Numbered from the stretch's first letter, positions 17,274 through 26,125 are shown. The stretch: 64,000 nucleotides of DNA from RGIG4608 sp045643885 (GCA_045643885.1 JAZRFY010000029.1:53796-117795), one strand, 5' to 3'. Notes: generated by a model from the letters alone, not told the origin. A program made the numbers and translations.

Positions 17274-17732
17274 TTAGATAATTTCGGACATCATCACTTT
17301 AATGCGCGCACCAATGGATTGAGCAATTTCGGGTGTGTTTGTTACGATGAAAATTGTGTCGTCACCTGCAACACAACCAAGAATTTCGTCAGTTTTGATA
17401 TTGTCGATTCCTGTTGCTACGGCCTGAGCCATACCTGCATGTGTTTTGATAACGATGATGTTCATAGCACAATTGACAGATGTTATGAGGTGAGTTAATG
17501 AAGCGTTGAGCTTATTGATATCACTGACACTCATAGTGTTGGGAAATACGTAGTAATATCCGTTAACACCGTCCGAAATTTTAGTGAGCTTAAGATCCTT
17601 GATATCTCTTGACATTGTTGCCTGAGTAGCAGAAAATCCACTTTCCTTAAGCTTTTTAATGAGTTCGTCTTGAGTATCAATCTTATATGTTTCGATAATC
17701 TCTCTTATCTTTTCTTGACGTTCTTTTTTCAT
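17274..17732 (-). CDS. argR: Arginine repressor ArgR
   Basis: A 152-residue repressor. The winged-helix N-terminus includes SATQATMSRDIKDLKL, matching the DNA-recognition helix. The C-terminal domain has GCVAGDDTIF, the hexamerisation and arginine-binding piece. It controls arginine synthesis and breakdown genes when arginine is present. The nusB-xseAB-ispA-tlyA-nadK-argR order is conserved in Firmicutes, which supports the call. Whether it also controls argS next to it is open; I saw no clear ARG box in the 40-base gap. Confidence 0.96.
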   Translation of the reverse strand: MKKERQEKIREIIETYKIDTQDELIKKLKESGFSATQATMSRDIKDLKLTKISDGVNGYYYVFPNTMSVSDINKLNASLTHLITSVNCAMNIIVIKTHAGMAQAVATGIDNIKTDEILGCVAGDDTIFIVTNTPEIAQSIGARIKVMMSEII

Positions 17733-17749
17733 AATGATTCTCCTGTCAA

Positions 17750-18625
17750 TTAGTAATTATTTTTCATTTTCTGACTTAAAATATCGTAGAATGAGCAATC
17801 CTTTACTCTTACAAGCTTAACTGTAAAATCGGATTTTGATATCGTAACGTATTCGTCCTTATACATTTCGCAATTAGTCTTTCCGTCAACTGTAAGCATA
17901 AGGAGCTTTTCGCGAACGGAAACGTTTTTGATTTTGATCTTAGTCTCGTCAGAAAAGATAAGCTGACGGGCAATGAATGAATGAGGACAAATGGGAGTAA
18001 CAAGCATACAAGGAACCTTGGGATCGGCAATGGATCCACCTGCACTCATAGCGTAAGCAGTTGAGCCTGTGGGAGTGGAAATGATCAATCCGTCCGCTCT
18101 ATATGAGGTAACAAGACTTTCCTCGGCATACAATTCGAGATTGATGATTTTTGAAACTGATCCGTTAGAAATCACGGCATCGTTTAAGGCATATGAAGTA
18201 TATTTTGAAGTGTGGTCTTTGGTGAAGACCTCAATATTCATCATTCTTCTCTCATCAATGGTATAATCGCCTTCGATAATCTTTGAAAGTGAGTCAAGCT
18301 CTTCAATTTCAAGCTCAGCCATATATCCAAGGTGGCCAAGATTGATTCCGAGTATTGGCTTCCCTCTCTTTGCCATTCTTTTAGCGCAATCAAGGATTGT
18401 TCCATCACCGCCAAGAGCAATAACAAGATCAGCCTCGTCATAAAGCTTTTCAACCGGCAAGAAATAAATATTTCCTCGGTAATTCTTGTTAGCAAGAACC
18501 TTTTCCTTGCTATATTGTGATACAAGAATCTTTCGGTTGAATCCAAGAAGGTAGTTTGCAACCTTCATTGCGGCATTAGCCTTGTCAGTGATGTTAAAGT
18601 TTGTTACTACAGCAATATTTTTCAT
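17750..18625 (-). CDS. nadK: NAD kinase
   Basis: A 291-residue ATP-NAD kinase that makes NADP. The motifs ALGGDGTILD and GSTAYAMSAGG are present. A GTG 8 codons upstream would extend the protein, but GGAAGG lies just before the ATG at 18625 and within that extension, so the ATG is chosen. An imperfect hairpin (18642-18684) separates it from tlyA. Position between tlyA and argR is the usual one. Confidence 0.96.
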   Translation of the reverse strand: MKNIAVVTNFNITDKANAAMKVANYLLGFNRKILVSQYSKEKVLANKNYRGNIYFLPVEKLYDEADLVIALGGDGTILDCAKRMAKRGKPILGINLGHLGYMAELEIEELDSLSKIIEGDYTIDERRMMNIEVFTKDHTSKYTSYALNDAVISNGSVSKIINLELYAEESLVTSYRADGLIISTPTGSTAYAMSAGGSIADPKVPCMLVTPICPHSFIARQLIFSDETKIKIKNVSVREKLLMLTVDGKTNCEMYKDEYVTISKSDFTVKLVRVKDCSFYDILSQKMKNNY

Positions 18626-18641
18626 AATTTTTCCTTCCGAT

Positions 18642-18684
18642 TTCTGCACAATGCGGGGTATTACGAGTTACATTTGATGCAGAA
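18642..18684 (-). promoter_or_regulatory. Hairpin between tlyA and nadK
   Basis: TTCTGCA and TGCAGAA pair over 7 bases with an inner AATG/CATT pair. It ends 17 bases before the nadK ATG and has no U-run, so it is not an obvious terminator. It may be an RNA processing or stability element. Confidence 0.35.
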
Positions 18685-18691
18685 TAAGTAT

Positions 18692-19477
18692 TTATTTTGC
18701 TTGTGTTAATTGTTTGATTTTTTGTTCAGTTATGTGGTTTATTGGAGCTTCTGATTTCTTTAAATGAATCAAAAATTCGATATTACCACTTCCCCCTTCT
18801 ATGGGAGATTTGGTGAGATCAATGCAAGAAAAGCCACTAATCAAGGCATTGTCGATTACCTTGTTTATAGCTTTGATATGGTCCTGCTTGCTCTTAACAA
18901 TTCCATGTGAATTGAGAGCACTTTTACCACATTCAAACTGAGGTTTTATCAAGGAAACAAGACTGCCACCGTCATTTAATACGGAGCAAATTCCTTGATG
19001 CATAAAGGTTTGTGATATGAACGAAACGTCCATTACTGCGATATCAAATCTCTTGGAAAAATCCTCGGGATCAATAAATCTCGCATTATATTTTTCAATT
19101 GAAATTACCTTGTCGTTTTCGTAGATTGAGGGATCAAGCTGATTGTGACCTGAATCGACGGCATAAACAAGGGACGCACCTCTTTGAAGCAAACAGTCGG
19201 TAAATCCACCGGTTGAAGCGCCGACGTCAATGCATATCGCATCTTCTGTCGAAATATTGAACACATTCAACGCGTGGTCGAGCTTTTCACCTCCACGGCT
19301 GACGAACTTGGGTTTATTTATAATTTCAACGTTGTGTTCGATAGTGTCATCAATATCAATTGAGGGCTTGGTAATTAGTTTATTATCGATTTTAACGTTT
19401 CCGTTTTCGATAAGATTTTTAGAACTTTGACGGCTTTTAGCCATTCCGATAGAAAATAAATATACGTCTGCTCTCAT
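18692..19477 (-). CDS. tlyA: TlyA family rRNA methyltransferase
   Basis: A 261-residue protein with an N-terminal S4 RNA-binding domain (about 1-60) and an FtsJ-like methyltransferase domain starting with DVGASTGGFTDCLL. TlyA proteins 2'-O-methylate cytidines in rRNA, 16S C1409 and in some species 23S C1920. The older name hemolysin A is misleading. It starts one base after the ispA stop codon. Confidence 0.92.
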   Translation of the reverse strand: MRADVYLFSIGMAKSRQSSKNLIENGNVKIDNKLITKPSIDIDDTIEHNVEIINKPKFVSRGGEKLDHALNVFNISTEDAICIDVGASTGGFTDCLLQRGASLVYAVDSGHNQLDPSIYENDKVISIEKYNARFIDPEDFSKRFDIAVMDVSFISQTFMHQGICSVLNDGGSLVSLIKPQFECGKSALNSHGIVKSKQDHIKAINKVIDNALISGFSCIDLTKSPIEGGSGNIEFLIHLKKSEAPINHITEQKIKQLTQAK

Positions 19478-19478
19478 A

Positions 19479-20330
19479 TCAATACTCTCTCACCGTCAAA
19501 AATTTTGCAAGCTCAACAAGTGTGCCGTCATCGATCAATGAGATGAAGCTGATTGCTTTGTTTGTGAGCTCATTGGCATAGGATAAAGCCTCGTCATAGG
19601 TCATAAATGACGTGAATGAATTCTCTTCAACCTTACCATCTTTATAGTCGAGAAGATCGTCTATTATTTGGAATGCAAGACCAAGATTTTCTGCATAAGC
19701 GACAGCACTTTTGAAGCGCGTATCATTTTCGTCAATTCCTGCAGCAAGGCAACCAAGCTTTGCTGATGCTGATATGAGCTTTCCTGTCTTAAGATTATGC
19801 AAGTGAATAAGCTCATTTAAAGATTCGATTTTCTTCGTTGAGAGAATATCGATTCCCTGACCTGCAAGCATACCCAAATCACCCGAGCTTGAAGCAAGTA
19901 TGGATACTGCTTTGAGGTTTATATCGCTTGTGAGCGCTTTATTGTCTGCAACAGTTGAGAATGCCTTTACCATAAGTGAATCACCTACAAGCAAGGCTGC
20001 TGCCTCTCCAAAGGCTTTATGAGTTGATGGTTTTCCTCTTCTCATATCGTCATTGTCCATACAAGGCATATCGTCATGAACAAGCGACGACGCGTGCATC
20101 ATTTCAATGGCACATGCATACGGAATAGCTGCATCCTGGTCACCGCCAAGAATTTTGCAAAGCTCCATTACAAGAAATGCACGGATTTTTTTGCCTCCAC
20201 TAAGAAGGCCGTATCTTTGTGCCTCATTTAATGGAAGACATTCGGTATTTGAATCCGAACAATATACCTCGAGTATACGATCTATAACGGATGCATTGTT
20301 TGCGAGTTTGTTTTTAAGATTATCAAACAT
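19479..20330 (-). CDS. ispA: Polyprenyl (farnesyl) diphosphate synthase
   Basis: A 283-residue trans-prenyl synthase. The first aspartate-rich motif is DDMPCMDND and the second is DDLLD, so both metal sites are intact. It makes farnesyl diphosphate for undecaprenyl carrier and quinone side chains. A TTG start 7 codons upstream is possible, but AAAGGA is correctly placed for the ATG at 20330, which overlaps the xseB stop in ATGTTTGA. The nusB-xseAB-ispA order is conserved. Confidence 0.93.
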   Translation of the reverse strand: MFDNLKNKLANNASVIDRILEVYCSDSNTECLPLNEAQRYGLLSGGKKIRAFLVMELCKILGGDQDAAIPYACAIEMMHASSLVHDDMPCMDNDDMRRGKPSTHKAFGEAAALLVGDSLMVKAFSTVADNKALTSDINLKAVSILASSSGDLGMLAGQGIDILSTKKIESLNELIHLHNLKTGKLISASAKLGCLAAGIDENDTRFKSAVAYAENLGLAFQIIDDLLDYKDGKVEENSFTSFMTYDEALSYANELTNKAISFISLIDDGTLVELAKFLTVREY

Positions 20331-20559
20331 TTTGTGTGAAATCCTTTTCAATCATATTGCCGTTAGCATCAGCAGTCAAAAGCTTGATCTTGTTTTCTGC
20401 GTTATCCAAGGCATTATTGCAAAATCTGACGAGTGAAATACCCTCTTCATAGAGCTTAAGTGACTCGTCAAGAGAGGAGTTGCCCTTTTCTAAAAGCTTA
20501 ACTATCTCTTCAAGTCGAACAATTGCAGCTTCAAAGGTTAATGTATCTTTCTTGGGCAT
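20323..20559 (-). CDS. xseB: Exonuclease VII small subunit
   Basis: A 78-residue coiled-coil protein with the family phrase TFEAAIVRLEEIVKLLEKGNSSLDESLKLYEEG. Several copies bind one XseA to form exonuclease VII, which degrades single-stranded DNA to oligonucleotides. Its ATG directly follows the xseA stop and it overlaps ispA by 8 bases. Confidence 0.95.
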   Translation of the reverse strand: MPKKDTLTFEAAIVRLEEIVKLLEKGNSSLDESLKLYEEGISLVRFCNNALDNAENKIKLLTADANGNMIEKDFTQNV

Positions 20560-21780
20560 TTATTTATCCTCCTTAGTAATTATTTCGTTAACGGTTGCTT
20601 GGACGCTTCCGTCAGCAAATGAAATTTCAATTTTATCGTTATTGTTTATCTCTTTAACTGAGCTTATCGCATGACCGCTATCGTTAATGGCGATGGCATA
20701 TCCTCTCTTTAGGGTGTTGAGAGGGCTTATTGCTTCAAGCTTAGAGCTGAGAAGATCGAACTGATGATTTTTGATTGTGATTATGTTGTTTACGCTGAAA
20801 TCAAGCTTATCAGACACTGCAGAAAGCTTCATTCGATATTCATCAAGAAGAGTTTCTTTGGAAGTTAAAACTCTTGATTCTGAAAGTAAGCGTATATGAT
20901 TTTTATATTTTTCAATACTAGAAACTATCAAGTTTTGAGCAGTTAAAACATATGAGTTTACTGCATTTTTAACAGTCAAGGTGTCCGGAACTGCCAATTC
21001 TGCAGCAGCGGATGGAGTTGGTGCTCTCAAGTCGGCAACAAAGTCACATATTGTGAAATCACTCTCGTGGCCAACGGCTGAAATCACAGGAATTTGGGAG
21101 TTGAAAATTGCATATGCAAGGTCAACGTTGTTAAAAGCCCAAAGGTCCTCCATAGAACCTCCTCCACGACCGATGATGATAACATCGGCGTTTCGTTGAG
21201 TATTAAAATATTCAAGACCGTTTATAAGGGATTTATAGGCATTCTCTCCCTGAACAAGGGCGGGATACAATAAAATTTCAGCAAGTGGAAATCTTCTGCT
21301 TATAACGTTTATCATATCGTGAATCGCAGCACCTGTTGGTGACGTGACTATGCCAACTGTGTTGGGGAATTTTGGGATAGGCTTTTTTCTGGCTTGATCG
21401 AACAAGCCTTCTTTGGCAAGTCTTTCCTTTATTTGCTCATAGGCAATATACAAAGCTCCGATGCCATCGGGCTGAATGTCCTCGGCATAAAGCTGATATT
21501 GACCTGAGGGCGCATAAAGTGAGATTCTTCCGTAAACGATTACGTTCATTCCCTCTTTCAAGGCAAACCTTACCCGTTGGGCACTTGAACGGAACATTAC
21601 GGATTTTAATACGCTGTTCTCATCCTTGAGCGTGAAATAAATGTGTCCTGATCTATGCAACGTAAGGTTGGATATTTCACCTCTTACGATGATCATAGAA
21701 AGAACCTCATCACGAGACAGGAGGTCACGGATATATTCATTAATTTGAGTAACGCTCAAAATCATTTTTGAATTATCCAT
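20560..21780 (-). CDS. xseA: Exonuclease VII large subunit
   Basis: A 406-residue subunit. An OB-fold (residues 5-100) precedes the catalytic region with GTVGIVTSPTGAAIHD-like sequence, IIIGRGGGSMEDLWAFN and PVISAVGHESDFTICDFVADLRAPTPSAAAE, the family hallmarks. A coiled coil and a C-terminal segment ending in a beta-rich tail follow. The start is fixed by GGAGG before ATG at 21780. It is translationally linked to xseB. Confidence 0.96.
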   Translation of the reverse strand: MDNSKMILSVTQINEYIRDLLSRDEVLSMIIVRGEISNLTLHRSGHIYFTLKDENSVLKSVMFRSSAQRVRFALKEGMNVIVYGRISLYAPSGQYQLYAEDIQPDGIGALYIAYEQIKERLAKEGLFDQARKKPIPKFPNTVGIVTSPTGAAIHDMINVISRRFPLAEILLYPALVQGENAYKSLINGLEYFNTQRNADVIIIGRGGGSMEDLWAFNNVDLAYAIFNSQIPVISAVGHESDFTICDFVADLRAPTPSAAAELAVPDTLTVKNAVNSYVLTAQNLIVSSIEKYKNHIRLLSESRVLTSKETLLDEYRMKLSAVSDKLDFSVNNIITIKNHQFDLLSSKLEAISPLNTLKRGYAIAINDSGHAISSVKEINNNDKIEISFADGSVQATVNEIITKEDK

Positions 21781-21794
21781 ACTTCCCTCCGTGA

Positions 21795-22742
21795 TTATTT
21801 ATGTGTTCTGTATGCTAAAAGTGCCGTTCCAGCTGCATTGTCTGCAGAAAAATCGGGCGTAGCAAAATAGGTTTTGTCAAATTTACTGAGCTTTTCTTTG
21901 ATAATGGAGTTGCTCATAACTCCACCTGCATAAAGAACGGGTATATTATGATACTCTTCGCGAATCTCTTCGGTAATTTTTGTCAGTGTTCTGCAAACAA
22001 AATCAAGCACGAATGCTGAAACCAAAGCCTTATCGTTAGTTTCATCAAAAAGCTTAATAGCCTTGTTTTCGATGCCCGAAAGATTGCATTTCCCGTTTTT
22101 TACGCACACCTGTGCTTTGGGGAGCTTTCCGTTAAAGGTTTTCGCAAGTGATTCAATCTCTTTTCCACAGGGAAATTTCATGCCCATCATAACTCCGGCT
22201 CTGTCTATAGCCTGACCTGCACTGATATCGGCAGTATCTGCTAAGATTTTGACGTCGAATGAATTTTCATGCGGTGTTACGTAGAGAGCCTCGGTAGTTC
22301 CTCCGGAAACGTGAAAAGCAACAAAATCGTTTGCAATCAAATTTTCAAGGTGTTGACTTGAATACAGGGCTGCCATAATATGGCCTGCCTGGTGTGAAAA
22401 TTCATACACGGGCGCATTATGTGTTGCAGCTATTGCATAAGCAACTGCTTTGCCCGCAAGAAAGCACGGCATATATGAGCCGTTAACGTCTCTTGGTGTG
22501 GCAGAAACTCCGATTGCTTTGATTTTGGAATCTTTAACGATTTCCTTGAGTTGAAGAGATAATTCAGGAATATTTTTGATGTGCGCAAATACGGCATCGC
22601 TTTGACGAAGTCCACGCTCACCTTCTTTTACGTCAAGAATCTTCTTGATATTAGCAACGATTTTGCCGTTGCTATCGCAAAGTGCAAGTGAGGTTGTATA
22701 ATTGCTTGTGTCAATTCCTAAAAAGAGTTCTTCGTTATGCAT
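21795..22742 (-). CDS. TsaD/Kae1-like protein of the clostridial M22 paralogue group
   Basis: A 315-residue ASKHA-fold protein that opens with GIDTSNYTTSLAL. It has a HxxxH metal pair in SHQAGH (about residue 120), SGGTTEALYV and DISAGQAIDRAGVMMG. True TsaD has the same fold and makes the t6A tRNA modification. This xseA/nusB-linked version is a paralogue seen in Clostridia whose function is not established; the genuine tsaD would be elsewhere. The start overlaps nusB by 8 bases (ATGCATAA). I do not name it tsaD because of its context and sequence divergence. Confidence 0.75.
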   Translation of the reverse strand: MHNEELFLGIDTSNYTTSLALCDSNGKIVANIKKILDVKEGERGLRQSDAVFAHIKNIPELSLQLKEIVKDSKIKAIGVSATPRDVNGSYMPCFLAGKAVAYAIAATHNAPVYEFSHQAGHIMAALYSSQHLENLIANDFVAFHVSGGTTEALYVTPHENSFDVKILADTADISAGQAIDRAGVMMGMKFPCGKEIESLAKTFNGKLPKAQVCVKNGKCNLSGIENKAIKLFDETNDKALVSAFVLDFVCRTLTKITEEIREEYHNIPVLYAGGVMSNSIIKEKLSKFDKTYFATPDFSADNAAGTALLAYRTHK

Positions 22743-23151
22743 TTTTGGATTCTATTTTATTCTTGATATTGTTAAGGACGCCGTTTGTAAAGGATCTTGA
22801 TTTAGGATCGTCAAACTTCTTAACAAGCTCAAGCGCTTCGTTAATAGAAACAGTGTTGGGGATATCGTCGCAATAGAGCATTTCGTATACGCAAAGTCTT
22901 ATTGCGGAACGAGTTGCATTTGAAAGTCTGGATACCTTCCAGCCATCGGATGCTTCAGCAATAAGCTCGTCAATATCGGACTCGTGCTCAATAACACCGA
23001 AGTAAGTTGTCTTGATATATTTTTCCTTTACTGAATCGATATCACGGTTTTCGGTGGAAAGCGCAAAGATTTCTTCAGCGTTTTCTTCAAGGCGAAATTC
23101 TCTTTCAAAAAGCAATTCAAACGTTGCTTCCCTTTGTTCTTTTCTTGTCAT
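22735..23151 (-). CDS. nusB: Transcription antitermination factor NusB
   Basis: A 138-residue all-helical RNA-binding protein that acts with NusE (S10) on rRNA leader boxA. The family opening MTRKEQREATFELLFE and the C-terminal PNTVSINEALELVKKFDDPKSRSFTNGVLNNI are clear. The frame extends 23 codons upstream, but AAAGGA is 9 bases from the ATG at 23151 and too close to the other ATG, so the shorter start is used. It heads a nine-gene unit from the promoter at 23192-23220. Confidence 0.94.
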   Translation of the reverse strand: MTRKEQREATFELLFEREFRLEENAEEIFALSTENRDIDSVKEKYIKTTYFGVIEHESDIDELIAEASDGWKVSRLSNATRSAIRLCVYEMLYCDDIPNTVSINEALELVKKFDDPKSRSFTNGVLNNIKNKIESKNA

Positions 23152-23191
23152 AGTAAACATTCCTTTAGCAAAATAATTATTTAATCGATAT

Positions 23192-23220
23192 ATTATAATA
23201 CAAATTACTGAAAAAGTCAA
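23192..23220 (-). promoter_or_regulatory. Promoter of the nusB unit
   Basis: Minus strand TTGACT (23220-23215), 17 bases, consensus TATAAT (23197-23192). It is 40 bases from the nusB ATG and back-to-back with the ireB promoter about 100 bases away. Confidence 0.75.
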
Positions 23221-23321
23221 TAAAAACAGTGAATTTTATTCAAAAAAACATGAATATTTTGTAAAAATATGCATGGAAAATAATTTTGTCAGAAAATTTC
23301 GTAAAATATGCTCTTTTACTA

Positions 23322-23350
23322 TTGAAAAATTATTTAAAATATTATATAAT
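23322..23350 (+). promoter_or_regulatory. Promoter of the ireB-ribF-dacF unit
   Basis: TTGAAA (23322-23327), 17-base spacer and TATAAT (23345-23350). The transcript would start near 23357, giving a leader of about 35 bases. Confidence 0.75.
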
Positions 23351-23390
23351 GGTCTCGTATAACTTTTGTAAACAGTAAAGGAGTTCAAAA

Positions 23391-23645
23391 ATGGCAGCAA
23401 GAAATATGGATACTCAGATGTTCCGTGTTCCAAGTGAGCGTGAGGACGAAACCAAAAGAATACTTCAGGAAATCTATAATGCTTTGAGCGAAAGAGGCTA
23501 TAACCCTATCAACCAGATCGTTGGTTATATTATCTCTGAGGACCCCACCTATATTACTAACCACAATAATGCAAGAGCGCTTATAAGAAAGCTTGATCGT
23601 GATGAGCTCTTGGCAAAATTGTTGAAGAATTATCTTGACATCTGA
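23391..23645 (+). CDS. ireB: IreB family regulatory phosphoprotein (UPF0297)
   Basis: An 84-residue protein with the highly conserved core QEIYNALSERGYNPINQIVGYIISEDPTYIT split around residue 30. In Enterococcus faecalis IreB is phosphorylated by the PASTA kinase IreK and influences cephalosporin resistance and wall homeostasis. The start has AAAGGAG 9 bases upstream. It often lies beside the Holliday junction resolvase gene; here it precedes ribF, overlapping by one base (TGATG). Confidence 0.92.
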   Translation: MAARNMDTQMFRVPSEREDETKRILQEIYNALSERGYNPINQIVGYIISEDPTYITNHNNARALIRKLDRDELLAKLLKNYLDI

Positions 23646-24580
23646 TGATAAAATTTATTAATTTACATACGATGACAGAAGAAGCAACGATTCAAGCTGA
23701 AGCTGTGCTTTGTCTTGGAAATTTTGACGGTGTTCATATTGGGCACCGTCAACTTGTTGCGTCTGTGTCGGAAAATCATAAGGCTTTAAAAACTCAATAT
23801 CCAGCTCTTGTTACAGGTGCTTGGTTCTTTGACTCAGGCTCGTATAAGCATGCTGATGATATCTATTCCCTCGAAGAAAAGCTCTCGGTTTTTGCTTCTT
23901 TGGGGCTTGATTATGCCATTATTGCAAGTTTTGACGAGATGAAATCTCTTTCACCGTATGATTTTGTTGAGCACGTTTTAAAACGTGATTGCAAATGTGT
24001 ACATGCTGTATGCGGTGAGAATTTCAGATTTGGCGCTAAGGCGTCAGGTGATTGCGAGACTCTTAATGAATTAATGAGTGGTAACGTTACGGTTGTGCCC
24101 CTCCTTTCAATTGATGAAGGTGATACGTCTATAGTAATTTCCTCGACATATATTCGTTCCCTTCTTGAGATTGGTAACATATCTCTTGGCAACAAATTGC
24201 TTGGCGAAAATTATTCTGTTTGTGAGGCTGTTCTTCACGGCAAAAAGCTTGGCAGAACGATTGGAATCCCCACTATAAATCAAATTCCTAACGGCAAAAA
24301 AATCATTCTTAAGAGCGGAATATATGCTACTGTTTGCACCTTGGATGATAAGAAATATTACGGTGTAACTAACGTTGGAATTCGTCCGACTGTTGAGGAT
24401 AACGGAAGAAAAAATATCGAAACATTCATCATTGATTACAACGGTGATTGCTATGGAAAATCCGTTAAAATTGAATTTATAGAGCGTATCAGAGATGAGA
24501 TGAAATTTGAAGATATCAATGCTCTTAAAAATCAAATTAACAAAGACATAATCAAAGTAAAAGAAATATTCAACTGCTAA
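23645..24580 (+). CDS. ribF: Bifunctional riboflavin kinase / FAD synthetase
   Basis: A 311-residue enzyme that makes FMN and then FAD from riboflavin. The N-terminal nucleotidyltransferase has GNFDGVHIGH near residue 26 and ISSTYIRSLLEIG. The C-terminal kinase domain has GRTIGIPTINQI and VTNVGIRPTV. The pairing with ireB is by a 1-base overlap, so translation is coupled. I saw no FMN riboswitch upstream. Confidence 0.95.
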   Translation: MIKFINLHTMTEEATIQAEAVLCLGNFDGVHIGHRQLVASVSENHKALKTQYPALVTGAWFFDSGSYKHADDIYSLEEKLSVFASLGLDYAIIASFDEMKSLSPYDFVEHVLKRDCKCVHAVCGENFRFGAKASGDCETLNELMSGNVTVVPLLSIDEGDTSIVISSTYIRSLLEIGNISLGNKLLGENYSVCEAVLHGKKLGRTIGIPTINQIPNGKKIILKSGIYATVCTLDDKKYYGVTNVGIRPTVEDNGRKNIETFIIDYNGDCYGKSVKIEFIERIRDEMKFEDINALKNQINKDIIKVKEIFNC

Positions 24581-24597
24581 AAAAAGAGGTGAGAACA

Positions 24598-25893
24598 ATG
24601 CTCAAAAAGGTGATATGCATCATTGTTTTGGGAGCGATATTGTTCTCATCTTTTTCATTGTCTGCTTTTGCAATGACAATTGATGAAAGCAACGGAAATA
24701 TAGATTCCTATTATCTTTACAATTACGAAAATAGTATGATTATGGCACAAAAAAATGCAGATTCCAAAATACCTGCATCGTCTGCTGTTAAAATGATGAC
24801 GGCCTACGTAGCGCTTGAATCGGGCGTTTCTTTTGATAAACCAATAACCATAACCCAAGATATGCTGGAAGATGTATCAGGCAGATTTATGGGGCTTGTC
24901 AAGGGCGACGTTATGAGCTTTGAAGATTTACTTTATTCAATGATTTGTGCTTCATTCAACGATGCAACACAAGCAATTGCAATTTCAGTTTCCGGTTCGA
25001 TTGAATCATATCTTGCACTTATGAATGAGAAGACTGCTGAGCTTGGCATGAACGATACGTTTTATGCTGATATCACCGGTCTTTCAGGATCCTCATATAC
25101 AACTGTAAACGATATAAAAATTTTAGCAGAAGCTTTGATAAATAATGCTAAATACATAGAAATTACATCTACGAAAACCTATCAATTATCTGCAGTTGCA
25201 ACTTGTGAGTATAATAAAATTACAAACAGGTCTTCACTTATTGGTTCATATAAGGGTATTTGCAATTTCAACACTGGCTCAAATCTTGATGATGAGGATT
25301 CTGCAGTAATATATATCAATAATGGTACTATTTCCCTTTTGTGCATTGTGATGAATGCAACTTCAGCTGAAGCTTCGAGCAACTCGGCTGAGTATTATGC
25401 GAAAAAGCTGATCAATCATGGATTGTATGATTATTCGGTCAAGGTGCTTAAGAAGGCAGATACTCCCATAACAACACTTCCGATTAAGCTTTCAATATCA
25501 AATGAGGAAGTTTATATATATTTAAAAGATGATTTAAAGGGATATGTATCCGATGACGTTGATATTGATGAGGATTTGCAATACAATTACTATTTGTTTG
25601 ATTCGGAACTGAAAGCACCGATCAAGAACGGTGATCAGGTAGGTGTTATAGTAGCCTCAAAGAATGGCAAGTTTCTTGCAAGTGCTCCCTTGGTGGTAAA
25701 GGAAGACGTTGATCAAAATAGTCTTTTAACTATTATGGAATTGATGAAGGAGTACATAGGAAGCAGAGCTTTCGTTTTCACCATATTATTATTTGTTGTT
25801 TTGATGGTTTTGTATTATTACAAAAAGAAAAGCCTTCTTGATAAGATGTATAAAACACCCATTAAGAGGACTTTAAAATATTATAGAAAATAA
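24598..25893 (+). CDS. DacF-type D-alanyl-D-alanine carboxypeptidase homologue with an altered KTG box
   Basis: A 431-residue secreted and membrane-anchored protein: signal peptide (about 1-25), penicillin-binding S11 domain, beta-rich tail and a C-terminal membrane helix near residue 395 with a short basic tail. SxxK is Ser62-Ala-Val-Lys65 and SxN is Ser119-Phe-Asn121. The third box, normally KTG, reads Asn225-Thr-Gly, and the GYTxxAG that follows it is missing. The family trims D-Ala from wall stem peptides; activity here is doubtful. A GTG 3 codons upstream is inside the ribosome binding site GAGGTGA, so the ATG is used. A strong terminator follows. Confidence 0.85.
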   Translation: MLKKVICIIVLGAILFSSFSLSAFAMTIDESNGNIDSYYLYNYENSMIMAQKNADSKIPASSAVKMMTAYVALESGVSFDKPITITQDMLEDVSGRFMGLVKGDVMSFEDLLYSMICASFNDATQAIAISVSGSIESYLALMNEKTAELGMNDTFYADITGLSGSSYTTVNDIKILAEALINNAKYIEITSTKTYQLSAVATCEYNKITNRSSLIGSYKGICNFNTGSNLDDEDSAVIYINNGTISLLCIVMNATSAEASSNSAEYYAKKLINHGLYDYSVKVLKKADTPITTLPIKLSISNEEVYIYLKDDLKGYVSDDVDIDEDLQYNYYLFDSELKAPIKNGDQVGVIVASKNGKFLASAPLVVKEDVDQNSLLTIMELMKEYIGSRAFVFTILLFVVLMVLYYYKKKSLLDKMYKTPIKRTLKYYRK

Positions 25894-25924
25894 AAAAATC
25901 CAAGCCGATTGGCTTGGATTTTTT
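25893..25924 (+). terminator. Bidirectional terminator between the dacF-like gene and tRNA-Trp
   Basis: AATCCAAGCC / GGCTTGGATT pair over 10 bases with loop GATT, flanked by A and T runs on both sides. It ends the ireB unit on the plus strand and directly abuts the CCA end of the tRNA on the minus strand. Confidence 0.9.
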
Positions 25925-25999
25925 GGCAGGGGCAGGAGGATTCGAACCCGCGACCCACGGTTTTGGAGACCGGTACTCTACCAGCTGAGCTATACCCCT
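25924..25999 (-). tRNA. trnW: tRNA-Trp (anticodon CCA)
   Basis: A 76-base cloverleaf with the CCA tail encoded. The acceptor stem AGGGGTA pairs with TGCCCCT (one G-U). The D-arm is GCTCAGCTGGTAGAGT-like and the T-arm contains GGTTCGAATCC. The 7-base anticodon loop CTCCAAA places CCA at positions 34-36, decoding UGG. The discriminator base is G, as in bacterial tRNA-Trp. It has its own promoter at 26029-26057 and a terminator immediately after the tail, so it is a single-gene unit. Confidence 0.97.
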
Positions 26000-26028
26000 A
26001 TGTTGTGCCGCCTATCGACGACTTTGAT

Positions 26029-26057
26029 ATTATAGCACAAGAAAAAGAAAAAATCAA
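26029..26057 (-). promoter_or_regulatory. Promoter of tRNA-Trp
   Basis: Minus strand TTGATT (26057-26052), 17 bases, TATAAT (26034-26029). It lies 30 bases from the tRNA 5' end. Confidence 0.7.
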
Positions 26058-26096
26058 GGGGTTTTTCAACATTTTTTAGTAAAATATTAAAATAAT

Positions 26097-26125
26097 TTGA
26101 CATATTTATTTCTTTATGATAAAAT
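26097..26125 (+). promoter_or_regulatory. Promoter of the FliB-like gene
   Basis: Consensus TTGACA (26097-26102), 17-base spacer, TAAAAT (26120-26125). It is 43 bases before the ATG. Confidence 0.65.

Noticed and set aside
23357..23390. FMN riboswitch for the ribF unit
   Set aside because: The leader is about 35 bases, far shorter than an FMN element, and lacks its core.
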